Source of the DNA: Nitrospirota bacterium
Lineage (GTDB): Bacteria > Nitrospirota > Thermodesulfovibrionia > Thermodesulfovibrionales > SM23-35
Reading direction: 5' to 3'
Assembly (NCBI GenBank): GCA_014859105.1
Contig: JACUUX010000029.1
Span: 1 to 32,995, forward strand
Length of the DNA stretch: 32,995 nt
In this document: positions 21,903 to 31,991 of the stretch, piece after piece
Position numbering within the stretch: the stretch's first letter is position 1
Layout of the letters: every line of letters starts with the position of its first letter
Notes under the pieces: model-generated
The model's database searches: none
Told to the model about the DNA's origin: nothing
The model's input: only the letters and a program-made list of their open reading frames with translations
Program-made: the position numbers and the translations under genes

Positions 21903-23648
21903 TTAATACCCTCTGTATTTATTAGTTATCGGGAACCGCCTGTCTCTTCCGAATGCCCTCCGGGTTATTTTAATTCCAGGAGGTGACTGTCTCCTCTTGT
22001 ACTCACTTTTATCGATCATTTTTATTACATTTCTGACAATTTCAGTTTCAAATCCAAGTGACACGATTTCCTTAAAACTTTTGTCATCCTCTATATATGC
22101 CTTTAATATAGGGTCAAGCAGCGAATAAGCAGGAAGTGTATCCGTATCTTTCTGATCAGGCTTAAGTTCAGCCGAGGGCTCCTTTAAAAGTACATTTTCG
22201 GGTATAACCGCAATGCCTTCCTTGTTATTCCTCCATCTGCAGAGATCATATACCATTGTTTTTGGCACATCCTTTATTACTGCGAAACCCCCTGCCATGT
22301 CCCCATAAAGTGTTGCATAGCCGACACTTAGTTCTGATTTATTCCCCGTTGCAAGGACAAGCCATCCAAACTTGTTAGAGAATGCCATGAGTATATTGCC
22401 CCTGATCCTTGCCTGAAGGTTTTCTTCGGTTACATCTGCTGGTAACCCGCTGAAGTCTCCTTTCAATGAATCGAGGTAACTGAGGAATATTTTATTAATG
22501 GGAATTTCTATTATTTTTATTCCAAGGGTGTTTGCAAGGGCATAAACATCTTCAATACTTTCCTTTGATGTATAAGGAGATGGCATGAATAAGCCGGTTA
22601 CACTGTTTTTACCCAGTGCATCGACAGCGATTGTCGCGACAAGTGAGGAGTCTATTCCGCCGCTCAGACCTATAATAACGCCCTTAAATCCGTTTTTATT
22701 GACATAATCAGATGTGCCAAGCAGAAGTGCCGTATAGACTTCTTCCAGAGGCGCTAAAACTTTATTGTCTTTTGACGGCAGACGGAGACGTGGTCCTGTC
22801 CTTTTCTTGAAGAATGTTTTTTCGACAGGGATTTCAATTTTTTCAAATGCATCCTTCTCCAGCTTTATCACTTCCTGCCTCCTGAGCGGTGAATGAAGCC
22901 TTCCCATCATTACCCCCTCGAGTTCAAGGTCAACAATGATTAGGTCCTCCTCAAACTGTTTTCCTCGGGCAATTATTTGACCGTTCTGGTTAATGATTAT
23001 ACTGTGACCATCAAACACAAGCTCGTCCTGACCTCCAACAGTATTTAAATAAGCAATTATTACCATATTGTCAGATGCTCTTGTAGAAAGCATTTGCTCC
23101 CTGAATTTTCCTTTGCCGATATGATAGGGAGAGGCATTTATATTCAGAATTATTTCGGCACCTGCAAGTGACTGTGTTCTTGAAATACCCTCCGGATACC
23201 AGATATCTTCACAAATATTCACTCCTATTTTTACGCCGCCAATATGGTATAGCGGACATCTTGTTCCAGCCCGGAAATAGCGATACTCATCAAAAACGCC
23301 ATAATTGGGAAGGTACATCTTATGATATGAATCTATCATTTTCTGGTTGTAAATTATTGCAGCAGCATTATAGATATCGTCTTTTCTGTCAACAAAACCT
23401 ACTATTGCCACTATATCATCAACATTTTTTTGTACTTCTTTTAAAGCATCGAGATTGTCTTCTATAAACTGGATTTTCAGAAGCAGGTCTTCAGGGGGAT
23501 ATCCTGTTATTGAGAGTTCCGGGAAGGCGATTAAATTTGCGCCAAAAGTTTTTGCCTTTTTAATATAACCGATAATCTTTGATACATTTTTTTCAAAATT
23601 TCCTACAGTAGGATTAATCTGTGAGAGCGCGATTCTTAAAGCTTTCAT
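21903..23648 (-). CDS. nadE: Glutamine-dependent NAD+ synthetase
   Basis: A 581-residue two-domain enzyme that makes NAD from deamido-NAD, ATP and glutamine. The N-terminal nitrilase-like glutaminase (residues about 1-270) has the triad Glu in [15 protein letters not shown], Lys in [14 protein letters not shown] and Cys in [13 protein letters not shown]. The C-terminal synthetase has the PP-loop [15 protein letters not shown] and [22 protein letters not shown]. It ends with the [21 protein letters not shown] region typical of the family. GGAG lies 5 nt before the ATG. It is the first gene of the operon that ends with nadC and the SAP-like gene. Confidence 0.95.
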   Translation of the reverse strand: MKALRIALSQINPTVGNFEKNVSKIIGYIKKAKTFGANLIAFPELSITGYPPEDLLLKIQFIEDNLDALKEVQKNVDDIVAIVGFVDRKDDIYNAAAIIYNQKMIDSYHKMYLPNYGVFDEYRYFRAGTRCPLYHIGGVKIGVNICEDIWYPEGISRTQSLAGAEIILNINASPYHIGKGKFREQMLSTRASDNMVIIAYLNTVGGQDELVFDGHSIIINQNGQIIARGKQFEEDLIIVDLELEGVMMGRLHSPLRRQEVIKLEKDAFEKIEIPVEKTFFKKRTGPRLRLPSKDNKVLAPLEEVYTALLLGTSDYVNKNGFKGVIIGLSGGIDSSLVATIAVDALGKNSVTGLFMPSPYTSKESIEDVYALANTLGIKIIEIPINKIFLSYLDSLKGDFSGLPADVTEENLQARIRGNILMAFSNKFGWLVLATGNKSELSVGYATLYGDMAGGFAVIKDVPKTMVYDLCRWRNNKEGIAVIPENVLLKEPSAELKPDQKDTDTLPAYSLLDPILKAYIEDDKSFKEIVSLGFETEIVRNVIKMIDKSEYKRRQSPPGIKITRRAFGRDRRFPITNKYRGY

Positions 23649-23702
23649 TTATGCTCCGGAAGATTTTATCATTTTGATCAATAGAATTAATAGTTTCTGA
23701 AT

Positions 23703-23731
23703 ATTATAGCATTAGATCCGGATTTCAACAA
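23703..23731 (-). promoter_or_regulatory. Candidate promoter of the nadE operon
   Basis: On the minus strand TTGTTG (23731-23726) and a perfect TATAAT (23708-23703) are separated by 17 nt. The expected start of transcription leaves a leader of about 48 nt that contains the nadE ribosome binding site. The -35 matches only the first three consensus bases. Confidence 0.5.
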
Positions 23732-23764
23732 AAAAATCAATATAACGGATAAAATAAAGGTGAA

Positions 23765-24148
23765 ATGGCTTACCTTACATTAAGAATAATGATAAATGCT
23801 CTGTCTATCGCAATGGCTGTAACGCTTATAGATGATATAACCTTTACCGGCGAATGGTGGAAGATGATTATTATAGGAGCTGTTTTCGGGTTGGTGAATT
23901 CTCTTATAAAGCCTTTCATCACTATTTTTGCTCTTCCCTTGATTATTTTGACGCTGGGCCTGTTCACTTTAATTGTCAACGCCCTCATGCTTACGATAAC
24001 CGCAAAACTTTCCGGTCCTTTAAGTCTCGGTCTCCAGATCATCGGTTTCTGGGCTGCATTCAAGGGAGCTTTAATTATAAGTATGGTCAGCATATTACTC
24101 TCCTGGGTCACAGGGCTCAAGAAGATAAAGATTTACAGAAATAAGTGA
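23765..24148 (+). CDS. Phage holin superfamily IV (YvlD-like) membrane protein
   Basis: A 127-residue protein with four hydrophobic segments (about 5-25, 34-48, 52-80 and 92-114). The pattern VFGLVNSLIKPFITIFALPLIILTLGLFTLIVNALML matches the family once named mycobacterial 4TM holin, now seen as a widespread YvlD-like inner membrane family. Despite the name it is chromosomal and not linked to lysis. The Asn-Ser...Lys-Pro motif and the final INxLML are conserved features. AAGGTG stands just before the ATG. It is divergent from the nadE operon. Confidence 0.8.
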   Translation: MAYLTLRIMINALSIAMAVTLIDDITFTGEWWKMIIIGAVFGLVNSLIKPFITIFALPLIILTLGLFTLIVNALMLTITAKLSGPLSLGLQIIGFWAAFKGALIISMVSILLSWVTGLKKIKIYRNK

Positions 24149-24174
24149 AGCTTTCCGGGCAAGCCCGTAGCTTC
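24147..24174 (+). terminator. Hairpin directly after the holin-like gene
   Basis: GAAGCT pairs with AGCTTC on the outside and CGGGC with GCCCG inside, giving a GC-rich hairpin that starts at the stop codon. A T-rich but not pure T tract follows further on, so this is a plausible but weak intrinsic terminator. Confidence 0.45.
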
Positions 24175-24225
24175 CGTGTAAGGAAAAATTTATTTATTAT
24201 TTAATTTTTTTCTGAGGAAAACATC

Positions 24226-25299
24226 ATGCCTATAATCAATGTCTTTGATTTTTTTATACAGTGGCATCTTACAGAAAAATGCAATCTCAAATGTAAGCAC
24301 TGCTACCAGACAGATAAAAAGACGGATGAGATGTCTTTTGAGGAGATCAAGAAAACTTCAGATGAAATATCAGAAACTGTTAATGAATGGAAAAAAGCAT
24401 ATAACATAAATTATTCGTTAAGTTTTAACATAACCGGCGGAGAACCTTTTTTACGAAAAGACCTTTTCGCAATTCTCTCAGAGATTAAATACAGTGGGGC
24501 AGACGTATATCTGCTTACGAATGGTATTCTGATCGATGAAAGAAAAGCAAAAGTTCTTGCGGGTATCGGAGTTGATGGTGTGCAGGTTAGCATGGAAGGC
24601 CCCGAGAAGATTCATGACTCAATAAGAGGAAAAGGCAGTTTTTCTTCTTCTGTAAGGGGAGTAAGACATCTTCTTGATGCCGGGTTAGGGGTAACCCTGA
24701 ATGTTACATTATCTTCTGTTAATGCTGAATATTTCGAAGACATGACAGAGATCGCATTAACTCTCGGTGTTCAAAGGCTCGGCTTTTCAAGGCTTGTCCC
24801 CTCTGGAAGAGGAGAGGCAATGTTAAAGGAAATGCTGGACAAAGAAAGAGTGAGAGAACTATATGAAAAGATTTTTTCGCTGGATACCGGCAAACTCGAG
24901 ATTTTAACAGGAGACCCTGTAGCTTCCCGGATTAGAGAGAAAATTACTAAAGAGAGTACTTCTGAAAAAAATCCATTGAACGAAGATTTCGGAAACATCG
25001 CTACTGGTGGATGTGCAGCAGGCATTTCTGGTTTGACAATCCTTCCGGACGGTACGCTATTGCCATGCAGGAGATTAAATATCCCGGTAGGAAATATAAG
25101 AAAAGATTCTTTAAGGGAAATATGGGCTACATCAGGTGTTCTTGAATCACTGCGGGACAGAAGAAGATATAAGGGAAAATGCGGTATATGTAAAATGTGG
25201 GCAATCTGCAGGGGTTGCAGGGCAATAGCCTATGCTTATGCAAAAACAGAAGGAGAAGATGATTTTCTCGTAGAGGATCCGCAGTGTTTTATAGTTTAG
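24226..25299 (+). CDS. Radical SAM/SPASM protein, NirJ/AhbD-like C-terminus
   Basis: A 357-residue radical SAM enzyme. The cluster motif is CNLKCKHC (Cys19, Cys23, Cys26), followed by FNITGGEPFLRKDLF, VYLLTNGILI and VQVSMEGP. The SPASM region begins near GGCAAG...PDGTLLPCRR and ends with CGICKMWAICRGCRAIAYAYA...EDPQCF, which should hold two auxiliary 4Fe-4S clusters. The last motif strongly recalls NirJ and AhbD (haem d1 and alternative haem synthesis), whose ends read CGxC...CGGxRARAYA. No other haem gene is nearby, so the substrate is open. GAGG precedes the ATG by 8 nt. Confidence 0.8.
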   Translation: MPIINVFDFFIQWHLTEKCNLKCKHCYQTDKKTDEMSFEEIKKTSDEISETVNEWKKAYNINYSLSFNITGGEPFLRKDLFAILSEIKYSGADVYLLTNGILIDERKAKVLAGIGVDGVQVSMEGPEKIHDSIRGKGSFSSSVRGVRHLLDAGLGVTLNVTLSSVNAEYFEDMTEIALTLGVQRLGFSRLVPSGRGEAMLKEMLDKERVRELYEKIFSLDTGKLEILTGDPVASRIREKITKESTSEKNPLNEDFGNIATGGCAAGISGLTILPDGTLLPCRRLNIPVGNIRKDSLREIWATSGVLESLRDRRRYKGKCGICKMWAICRGCRAIAYAYAKTEGEDDFLVEDPQCFIV

Positions 25300-25312
25300 T
25301 TTTTTCCTTTTG

Positions 25313-25340
25313 TTGACATTAGATATCAGTGGTATATAAA
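25313..25340 (+). promoter_or_regulatory. Promoter of argS with very short leader
   Basis: A perfect TTGACA (25313-25318) and TATAAA (25335-25340) lie 16 nt apart. Transcription should start about 5 nt before the argS ATG at 25352. No Shine-Dalgarno exists between them. Confidence 0.65.
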
Positions 25341-25351
25341 CTTTTATCTTC

Positions 25352-26995
25352 ATGAAAAAGTCACTTGCAGAAATACTTCAGGATTCACTGAAGACACTCG
25401 GCATAGAAACAATTCGTCAAATCGAGATTAAAGTGCCTCCAAAGGAAAACATGGGGGATCTGGCAACACCACTGGCCATGTCTTTATCAGAGAAATTAAA
25501 AAAATCCCCAAGAAAGATAGCAGAGGAAATCGTGGCTTCTATTAAAGATAAATCTTCTTTTGAAAAAATTGATATCGCGGGTCCCGGTTTCATTAACTTC
25601 ACATTTTCAAAAGAATGCCTGTTTTCAGAAATCAAGAGATTGTTGGAACTTAAAAGCAGTTATTTAAGAGAAAATATAGGGAAGGGTAAGAGGGTGCAGA
25701 TTGAATTTATCAGTGCAAACCCGACCGGTCCGCTCCATCTCGGGCATGGAAGAGGTGGTGCTACAGGGGTAGCCCTTTCGAATCTTCTTGCGGCAGCGGG
25801 ATATGAGATTGAGCGTGAATACTATATAAATGATGCGGGAAAACAGGTGAAATTGCTTGGTTTATCAGTGTTTGCCCGCTATAAACAGTTGATCGGCATA
25901 GAATATCCCTTTCCGGAAGACTGCTATAAAGGCTTGTACATCGAGGACATTGCAAATTCAATTTTAGAAGAGGAAGGCGGGAAATATAAAAATGCTGATT
26001 TTCATGACGTGCCGGATTTTTTTATTGAGTATTCTTACCAGAAAATACTTTCCGGCATAAGGGATGATTTAAGGGATTTTGGCATCACCTTTGATACATG
26101 GCAGAGCGAAAGAGAACTTTATGAAAGCGGAGAAGTAGGAAAGGCAATCGAAGACCTGAAAATTAAAGGGCATGTATACGAGAAAGAAGGGGCATTATGG
26201 TTCAGGGCAACCGCATTCGGGGACGATAAAGACAGGGTAATTATTAAAAAGGACGGTGAATATACATATTTTACCTCTGATATCGCATACCACAGAAAGA
26301 AGATAGAAAGAAGATATGACGGGTTAATTGATATATGGGGTGCCGATCATCATGGCTATATTCCAAGGATTAAAGCAGTCATCGAGGCGCTTGGTTATCC
26401 CAAGGAGAGATTAAAAGTTTTACTTGTGCAGATGGTTACCCTGCTGAGAGGTGGTAAACCTGTGCAGATGTCTAAAAGGGCAGGTGAGTTCGTAACTCTG
26501 AGAGAGGTAATAGATGAAGTTGGCCCTGATATAACTAAATTCATTTTCCTCACGAGAAGACCTGACAGCCATCTCGAGTTTGACCTCGAAGTGGCCAAGG
26601 CACAGTCGTCTGAAAACCCGGTTTTTTATGTGCAATATGCAAATGCGAGAATAAACAGTATATTCACCCATGCAGAAGAAAATGGCATCAAAACCGATAA
26701 ACTCTATGATGCGAACTTTGAGCTGTTGTCAACTAATGATGAACTCAGAATAATAAAGAAAATCCTTATGTATCCGATGGTATTTGAAGGGTCTGTAAAT
26801 TCTTATGAGCCACACCGGATCACATTCTATTTGCAAGAACTGTCGGGCATTTTCCATCCCTATTACAATAAACACAGGATCGTCAGCGATGATGTCGAAT
26901 TGACCATGTCGAGGCTTGCATTGTGTGAAGCTATAAGGATTTTACTAAGAGAAGGGCTTCAGATACTTGGAATAAGTACACCGGAAAAGATGTAA
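25352..26995 (+). CDS. argS: Arginyl-tRNA synthetase
   Basis: A 547-residue class I synthetase. The N-terminal Add-1 domain (residues 1-95) contains VPPKENMGDLATPLAMSL and GPGFINF. The catalytic core has FISANPTGPLHLGHGRGG with the HLGH signature, YYINDAGKQ, and SDIAYHRKK. The KMSKS position reads VQMSKRAGEFVTL, with the MSKR form common in ArgRS. The DALR anticodon domain ends with RLALCEAIRILLREGLQILGI and HPYYNKHRI. Length is normal for a bacterial enzyme. It is followed after 39 nt by ilvE, with its own promoter between them. Confidence 0.96.
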   Translation: MKKSLAEILQDSLKTLGIETIRQIEIKVPPKENMGDLATPLAMSLSEKLKKSPRKIAEEIVASIKDKSSFEKIDIAGPGFINFTFSKECLFSEIKRLLELKSSYLRENIGKGKRVQIEFISANPTGPLHLGHGRGGATGVALSNLLAAAGYEIEREYYINDAGKQVKLLGLSVFARYKQLIGIEYPFPEDCYKGLYIEDIANSILEEEGGKYKNADFHDVPDFFIEYSYQKILSGIRDDLRDFGITFDTWQSERELYESGEVGKAIEDLKIKGHVYEKEGALWFRATAFGDDKDRVIIKKDGEYTYFTSDIAYHRKKIERRYDGLIDIWGADHHGYIPRIKAVIEALGYPKERLKVLLVQMVTLLRGGKPVQMSKRAGEFVTLREVIDEVGPDITKFIFLTRRPDSHLEFDLEVAKAQSSENPVFYVQYANARINSIFTHAEENGIKTDKLYDANFELLSTNDELRIIKKILMYPMVFEGSVNSYEPHRITFYLQELSGIFHPYYNKHRIVSDDVELTMSRLALCEAIRILLREGLQILGISTPEKM

Positions 26996-27025
26996 TTGAC
27001 ATTGTTTATAAGTTATTGTTATAAA
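26996..27025 (+). promoter_or_regulatory. Promoter of ilvE with nearly no leader
   Basis: Directly after the argS stop codon, TTGACA (26996-27001) and TATAAA (27020-27025) are 18 nt apart. The ATG of ilvE at 27035 is 9 nt beyond the -10 box, so the message should be almost leaderless. No Shine-Dalgarno is seen. Confidence 0.6.
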
Positions 27026-27034
27026 TAAAAACTT

Positions 27035-27961
27035 ATGATAACAAAGACAGAAAAAATATGGATGGACGGTAAGTTCGTTGAATGGGATAATGCCAATGTG
27101 CATATCCTTACACATACACTTCATTACGGCCTCGGTGTTTTCGAAGGAATACGTTGTTATGAAACAAAAAAGGGGTCTGCAATATTCCGGCTTTATGAAC
27201 ATATTGACAGACTTTACAGTTCATCTCACATTTTTTTAATCGATATCCCTTACTCAAAGAAAGAGATTAAAGATGCAATAATCGAAACAATAAAAGTGAA
27301 TAACGTTAAAGAATGCTATATCAGGCCACTTGTTTATATCGGATATGGTGCCATGGGTCTTTATCCTAAAGAAAACCCTATCAAACTTTCTATAGCGGTA
27401 TGGCCATGGGGAACTTATCTCGGTGAAACGGGTCTTAAAAATGGAATCAGAGTGAAAACTTCTTCTTTTATCAGGAACCATGTGAATTCGAATATGTCGA
27501 GAGGCAAAATATGCGGATACTATGTAAATTCACAGCTCGCTAAAAAAGAAGCTATCTCATGTGGATATGATGAAGCACTTCTACTTGATGCAGAGGGTTA
27601 CGTTTCTGAGGGAAGCGGTGAAAACATCTTTATTTCGAGAAACGGTGTATTAAAGACTACACCACTCACCTCTATACTCGAAGGTATAACAAGAAACAGT
27701 ATTATTCAGATAGCAACTGATGAAGGTATAAAGATTAAAGAGGAAAGATTTACAAGGGACGAAATTTACATTGCCGATGAAGCATTCTTTACAGGTACAG
27801 CCGCAGAGGTCATTCCAATAAGGGAGTTAGACGGGAGAATTATAGGAAATGGTAACCCTGGTGTGTTAACAAAGAAACTTCAGTCAATCTTTTTTGATAT
27901 TGTAAAAGGAAAGAATAAAAAATATGAATCATGGCTTACAAGGGTTCATAATGCGCTGTGA
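27035..27961 (+). CDS. ilvE: Branched-chain amino acid aminotransferase
   Basis: A 308-residue fold-type IV PLP enzyme that transaminates Leu, Ile and Val with 2-oxoglutarate. Motifs: [45 protein letters not shown], and the catalytic Lys in [19 protein letters not shown] (Lys of the YVNSxLAK segment). The cofactor-binding [11 protein letters not shown] and [15 protein letters not shown] follow, then [12 protein letters not shown]. These fit IlvE rather than D-amino acid transaminase or PabC. A bidirectional terminator follows the stop. Confidence 0.93.
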   Translation: MITKTEKIWMDGKFVEWDNANVHILTHTLHYGLGVFEGIRCYETKKGSAIFRLYEHIDRLYSSSHIFLIDIPYSKKEIKDAIIETIKVNNVKECYIRPLVYIGYGAMGLYPKENPIKLSIAVWPWGTYLGETGLKNGIRVKTSSFIRNHVNSNMSRGKICGYYVNSQLAKKEAISCGYDEALLLDAEGYVSEGSGENIFISRNGVLKTTPLTSILEGITRNSIIQIATDEGIKIKEERFTRDEIYIADEAFFTGTAAEVIPIRELDGRIIGNGNPGVLTKKLQSIFFDIVKGKNKKYESWLTRVHNAL

Positions 27962-27972
27962 TTTGAAGTAAT

Positions 27973-28003
27973 AAAAAGGGGTATAGAAAATATACCCCTT
28001 TTT
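27973..28003. terminator. Bidirectional intrinsic terminator
   Basis: AAAAAGGGGTATA and its exact reverse complement form a 13-bp stem around GAAAA. T-runs flank the stem on both strands, so it can end transcription of ilvE (plus) and of the cytochrome gene (minus), which converge here. Confidence 0.88.
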
Positions 28004-28014
28004 ATTTACTGAAA

Positions 28015-28395
28015 TTATTTATTCTCAGGTTCTGCTGCCGGTGCTTCTGCTGGCGGTGCTTCTTCGCCCTTCTTGTGACATTTCGTACAGGTTGAGAAAT
28101 CCGGTGTAAAAACTGCAAAAGCCTTTTCCCCATCATGACATGCGCCACAGTTTTTGCCTTCAATCATGTCGGCCTTATTGTATGTGCCGGCAGGAGACTT
28201 CTTCATCGGGAAAAGTGCAGGATGACAATCAGGGCATTTCATTTCCTTCTCAGGACCATGAATCGTTCCATCATATAAAACGTTTCCTGCCCATCCACCT
28301 TCATACTCTACATTTTTCCCAGCAGGAGTTGCCATTACATTACCAACAAATGCAAGAGCTACAATAATAACAACAGCGAGTACTTTAATTTTCAT
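28015..28395 (-). CDS. Triheme c7-type cytochrome c
   Basis: A 126-residue exported electron carrier. Signal peptide: MKIKVLAVVIIVALAFVG, with cleavage probably after VMA (residue 22). Three haem sites are present: CPDCH (54-58), CGACH (83-87) and CTKCH (103-107). His46 and another upstream residue could give distal ligands. The size and haem spacing fit the c7-type triheme periplasmic family of metal- and sulfate-respiring bacteria. The C-terminus is an Ala-Pro-Glu-rich tail (GEEAPPAEAPAAEPENK), probably flexible. A GGGGGTG ribosome binding site precedes the ATG. It stands alone, ending at a shared terminator. Confidence 0.88.
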   Translation of the reverse strand: MKIKVLAVVIIVALAFVGNVMATPAGKNVEYEGGWAGNVLYDGTIHGPEKEMKCPDCHPALFPMKKSPAGTYNKADMIEGKNCGACHDGEKAFAVFTPDFSTCTKCHKKGEEAPPAEAPAAEPENK

Positions 28396-28610
28396 TGTTT
28401 TTCACCCCCTTTCCTTAGAAACTAAAAACAGAAACCTGACAATCAGAAAACAAATTCCGTGCCAGTAAATCCTGAGCATTATAAAACAAATTTCAAGAGA
28501 TATCTTCCTGAAAAAGGAACGTATTTCTTTTTCAGGAAAAGAACTAAAGAAATATAATCTAAAATGTTAACATTGTCAAGTAGATAAATGCTAATATTTA
28601 ACGCTGTTTC

Positions 28611-28639
28611 TTGAATTAAAAAGGATATTTATGTAATAT
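28611..28639 (+). promoter_or_regulatory. Candidate promoter of galU
   Basis: TTGAAT (28611-28616) and TAATAT (28634-28639) are 17 nt apart. The start of transcription would fall about 8 nt before the galU ATG at 28654, and no Shine-Dalgarno is seen. The boxes match consensus only in part. Confidence 0.35.
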
Positions 28640-28653
28640 GGTATTATAAAACT

Positions 28654-29541
28654 ATGAAAGAAAAAATCAGAAAAGCCATATTGCCTGCCGGGGGTCTTGG
28701 GACAAGGTTTTTACCGGCAACAAAGGCGTCTCCAAAGGAGATGCTTCCTATCGTAGATAAGCCCATGATTCAGTATGCTATTGAAGAAGCCCGCGCCTGT
28801 GGTATCAATGAATTCATAATAATTACCGGAAAATACAAACGGGCTATTGAAGATCATTTTGATTCAGCTTACGAATTAGAAGAAAGTCTTAAAAAGACAG
28901 GCAAAAAAACTCTTCTTGAAGAAATAAGCAGGCTGAATAATCTTAATTTTGCATATATCAGACAAAAGGCAGCCCTTGGACTTGGTCATGCAATATATTG
29001 TGCCAGACCTTTTGTAAAAGACGAGCCCTTTGCAGTTTTATTAAGTGACGATATTATTGACCCTGAGACACCTTTACTTAGAAATATGATTAATCTTTTT
29101 AAGAAACTGGATTCTCCCATTCTTGCACTTGAGAAAGTACCTATGTCTGAAATAAGCAGATACGGAGTTATAGAAGGAGTGAGCGATGGAGAAGAGAATT
29201 TATTTAGAATAAACAAACTTGTAGAAAAGCCCCCGCCAGCAATTGCACCTTCTGATATGGCCATAATTGGAAGGTATATTCTAACGCCGGATATATTCGA
29301 TATACTCGAAGGAATAGGCCCTGGCAAGGGAGGAGAGATACAATTGACAGATGCACTTTTTGGTTTATTAAAAAAACGCCAGATATATGGCTATCTATTC
29401 ACAGGACAGAGGTACGATGCCGGAGATAAATTAGGTTATCTTAAGGCAACTGTAGACATTGCATTGAAGAGGCCTCAAATTTCAGAACCTTTTAAAAACT
29501 ATATAATAGAACTTGCAGATAGAATTAAACTTAATATATAG
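28654..29541 (+). CDS. galU: UTP-glucose-1-phosphate uridylyltransferase
   Basis: A 295-residue nucleotidyltransferase that makes UDP-glucose for surface polysaccharides and glycolipids. The start [18 protein letters not shown] is the nucleotide-binding GGxGTR motif; [20 protein letters not shown] follows. [11 protein letters not shown] has the metal-binding Asp, and KLVEKP and [11 protein letters not shown] are typical of GalU, as is [12 protein letters not shown]. Length is normal. The lon start codon lies 8 nt after its stop, so the two genes share a transcript. Confidence 0.95.
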   Translation: MKEKIRKAILPAGGLGTRFLPATKASPKEMLPIVDKPMIQYAIEEARACGINEFIIITGKYKRAIEDHFDSAYELEESLKKTGKKTLLEEISRLNNLNFAYIRQKAALGLGHAIYCARPFVKDEPFAVLLSDDIIDPETPLLRNMINLFKKLDSPILALEKVPMSEISRYGVIEGVSDGEENLFRINKLVEKPPPAIAPSDMAIIGRYILTPDIFDILEGIGPGKGGEIQLTDALFGLLKKRQIYGYLFTGQRYDAGDKLGYLKATVDIALKRPQISEPFKNYIIELADRIKLNI

Positions 29542-29549
29542 GAGTGAAT

Positions 29550-31961
29550 ATGGCAGACGTTTTAGATGTTGAACAGAAGATAGAAAAGGAAATCGAAATA
29601 CCCGATGAATTACCTGTACTCCCGGTAAGGGATATAGTTGTGTTCCCTTACATGATCCTCCCTCTTTTTGTCGGCAGAGATATGTCTATAAAAGCTATTG
29701 AGCATTCACTGAGTACGAACAGAATGGTTCTTCTCCTCACGCAGAAGGACCTGAATATAGAAAATCCGGGGCCCGAGGACCTCTTTTCCATAGGGACGAT
29801 CGCTATTATAATGAGAATGCTCAAACTCCCTGACGGAAGAGTAAAAATACTTGTGCAGGGAGTAAGCAAGGCCAGGGCATTAAACTATTCTCAGACGGAA
29901 CCTTTCTTTAAAGTCAAAATCGAAAAGATGAGCGATCCAAAAATTCCAGCACTTACAATAGAAGACGAAGCACAGATAAGAACTGTTAAAGAACAACTGG
30001 AGAAGGTTATCGCTCTTGGCAAAACAATACTCCCTGATGTTATGGGTATAGTTGAGAATATAGAAGACCCGGGAAGGCTTGCAGACCTTGTGGCATCAAA
30101 TCTTGGTCTGAAAGCTGAACAGGCACAGGATATTCTCGAGATGATAGATCCCATACACAGGCTGAAACGGGTTAGTGAAATATTAGCAAGAGAGATAGAA
30201 TTATTAACAGTGCAGCAGAAGATTCAATCCGAGGCTCGCGGGGAAATAGACAAGACACAGCGTGAGTATTTCCTTAGAGAACAGCTTAAAGCCATACAGA
30301 AAGAACTGGGTGATATTGACGAAAGGGCTGAAGAGATAAAGGAGTTCAGAAAAAACATAGAGGAAGCAAAAATGCCCGAAAAGGTTATGAAAGAAGCCGA
30401 GAAGCAGCTCAAAAGGCTCGAAAAAATGCATCCTGACAGCGCAGAAGCAGCAACGGTAAGAACATACCTTGACTGGCTCGTCGAAATTCCATGGTCAAAG
30501 TCCACAACAGATAATCTTGATATAAAGGCAGGAGAAAAAGTTCTTAATGAAGACCACTATGATCTTGAGAAGGTAAAAGAAAGGATACTGGAGTACCTCA
30601 GCGTGAGAAAATTAAAGGAAAAGATGAAAGGTCCCATCCTTTGTTTTATCGGCCCACCGGGTGTTGGTAAGACATCTCTTGGAAAATCGATTGCCAGGGC
30701 ATTGGGAAGGGAATTCGTCCGTATGTCACTGGGCGGAGTAAGAGATGAGGCTGAGATTAGAGGACACAGAAGAACCTATGTCGGGGCCCTGCCGGGAAGG
30801 ATCGTACAGGGCATAAAAACAGCAGGGACAAACAATCCAGTTTTTATGCTGGACGAGATAGACAAAATAGGGATGGACTTCAGAGGAGACCCATCTTCAG
30901 CACTTCTAGAGGTGCTGGATCCCGAGCAAAATAATACATTTACTGATCATTATCTCGGGGTTCCCTTTGACCTATCAAAGGTAATGTTTATTACAACCGG
31001 TAATCTTGTCGATACAATACCAAGACCTTTAAGAGACAGAATGGAAATAATCTATCTTTCAGGATATACAACGGAAGAAAAACTCGGGATTGCAAAAAAT
31101 TATCTTATACCAAAGCAGTTGGAAGAACATGGGATCAGCAGTAACATACTGAAAATAACTGACCCCGGTCTTTTCATAATAATTTCACAGTATACGAGAG
31201 AAGCAGGTGTAAGAAACCTTGAAAGGGAGATTGCAAACCTGTGCAGAAAAGTAGCCAAGCAAATAGCCGAAGGTAAGGAGAAACTCTTTGTTATAAATGC
31301 GCAGAACGTTCATAGATATCTTGGAGTACCCAAATATTTACCAGAAGAAGAAATGGAAAAGGACGAGGTTGGCGTATCTACCGGTCTTGCGTGGACAGAA
31401 ACAGGCGGTGATATCATTTACGTAGAGGCAACGACTATGAGGGGTAAAGGCCAACTTACCCTTACGGGACAGCTTGGAGACGTTATGAAAGAATCAGCAC
31501 AGGCCGCACTGAGTTATGTGAGGTCTAAAGCAACGTTACTTGGAATCAAGGATGATGTTTTCGCCAAAACCGATATGCACATACATGTCCCTGCAGGAGC
31601 GATACCAAAAGACGGACCTTCTGCCGGTATCACTATGGCGACTGCGATTGCTTCGGCTTTAACAGGGAAGCCTGTAAATAAGAACATTGCAATGACAGGA
31701 GAAGTTACACTGAGAGGCAGGGTTCTTCAGATAGGGGGACTGAAAGAAAAGACCCTTGCTGCAAGGAGGCTGGGAATCAAAAAGGTTATTATTCCAAAGC
31801 GGAACAAAAAAGACCTTGAAGATATACCGAAGTACATAAAAAAAGACATGGAATTTATTTTTGTAGAGACTATGGATGAAGTTCTCAAGGTAGCTATAAA
31901 AAAAGTTGATGACAAAAACGTTCAAAAACGCTCCTTGCACGCCGGAAAAAAATCAAAATAA
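29550..31961 (+). CDS. lon: ATP-dependent Lon protease
   Basis: A cytoplasmic AAA+ protease of 803 residues that degrades damaged and regulatory proteins. The N-terminal substrate-binding domain starts [20 protein letters not shown]. The ATPase has Walker [10 protein letters not shown] (about 368-376) and Walker [10 protein letters not shown]. The proteolytic domain carries the Ser in [11 protein letters not shown] (about 691) and the Lys in GGLKEK (about 732), the Ser-Lys dyad of LonA. A long coiled-coil lies around 220-300. The ATG at 29550 follows GGAG at 5 nt and is preferred to the upstream GTG at 29544. No heat-shock promoter is obvious; it is cotranscribed with galU. Confidence 0.96.
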   Translation: MADVLDVEQKIEKEIEIPDELPVLPVRDIVVFPYMILPLFVGRDMSIKAIEHSLSTNRMVLLLTQKDLNIENPGPEDLFSIGTIAIIMRMLKLPDGRVKILVQGVSKARALNYSQTEPFFKVKIEKMSDPKIPALTIEDEAQIRTVKEQLEKVIALGKTILPDVMGIVENIEDPGRLADLVASNLGLKAEQAQDILEMIDPIHRLKRVSEILAREIELLTVQQKIQSEARGEIDKTQREYFLREQLKAIQKELGDIDERAEEIKEFRKNIEEAKMPEKVMKEAEKQLKRLEKMHPDSAEAATVRTYLDWLVEIPWSKSTTDNLDIKAGEKVLNEDHYDLEKVKERILEYLSVRKLKEKMKGPILCFIGPPGVGKTSLGKSIARALGREFVRMSLGGVRDEAEIRGHRRTYVGALPGRIVQGIKTAGTNNPVFMLDEIDKIGMDFRGDPSSALLEVLDPEQNNTFTDHYLGVPFDLSKVMFITTGNLVDTIPRPLRDRMEIIYLSGYTTEEKLGIAKNYLIPKQLEEHGISSNILKITDPGLFIIISQYTREAGVRNLEREIANLCRKVAKQIAEGKEKLFVINAQNVHRYLGVPKYLPEEEMEKDEVGVSTGLAWTETGGDIIYVEATTMRGKGQLTLTGQLGDVMKESAQAALSYVRSKATLLGIKDDVFAKTDMHIHVPAGAIPKDGPSAGITMATAIASALTGKPVNKNIAMTGEVTLRGRVLQIGGLKEKTLAARRLGIKKVIIPKRNKKDLEDIPKYIKKDMEFIFVETMDEVLKVAIKKVDDKNVQKRSLHAGKKSK

Positions 31962-31991
31962 AGACCAATAAAAACTCCCGTTGAATTTATT

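Noticed and set aside
23765-24148. Holin-like gene as part of the prophage
   Set aside because: It lies 20 kb from the phage remnant between housekeeping genes, and the family is mostly chromosomal despite its name.
29544-29549. lon starting at GTG 29544
   Set aside because: The GGAG ribosome binding site overlaps this codon; the ATG at 29550 has the right spacing.
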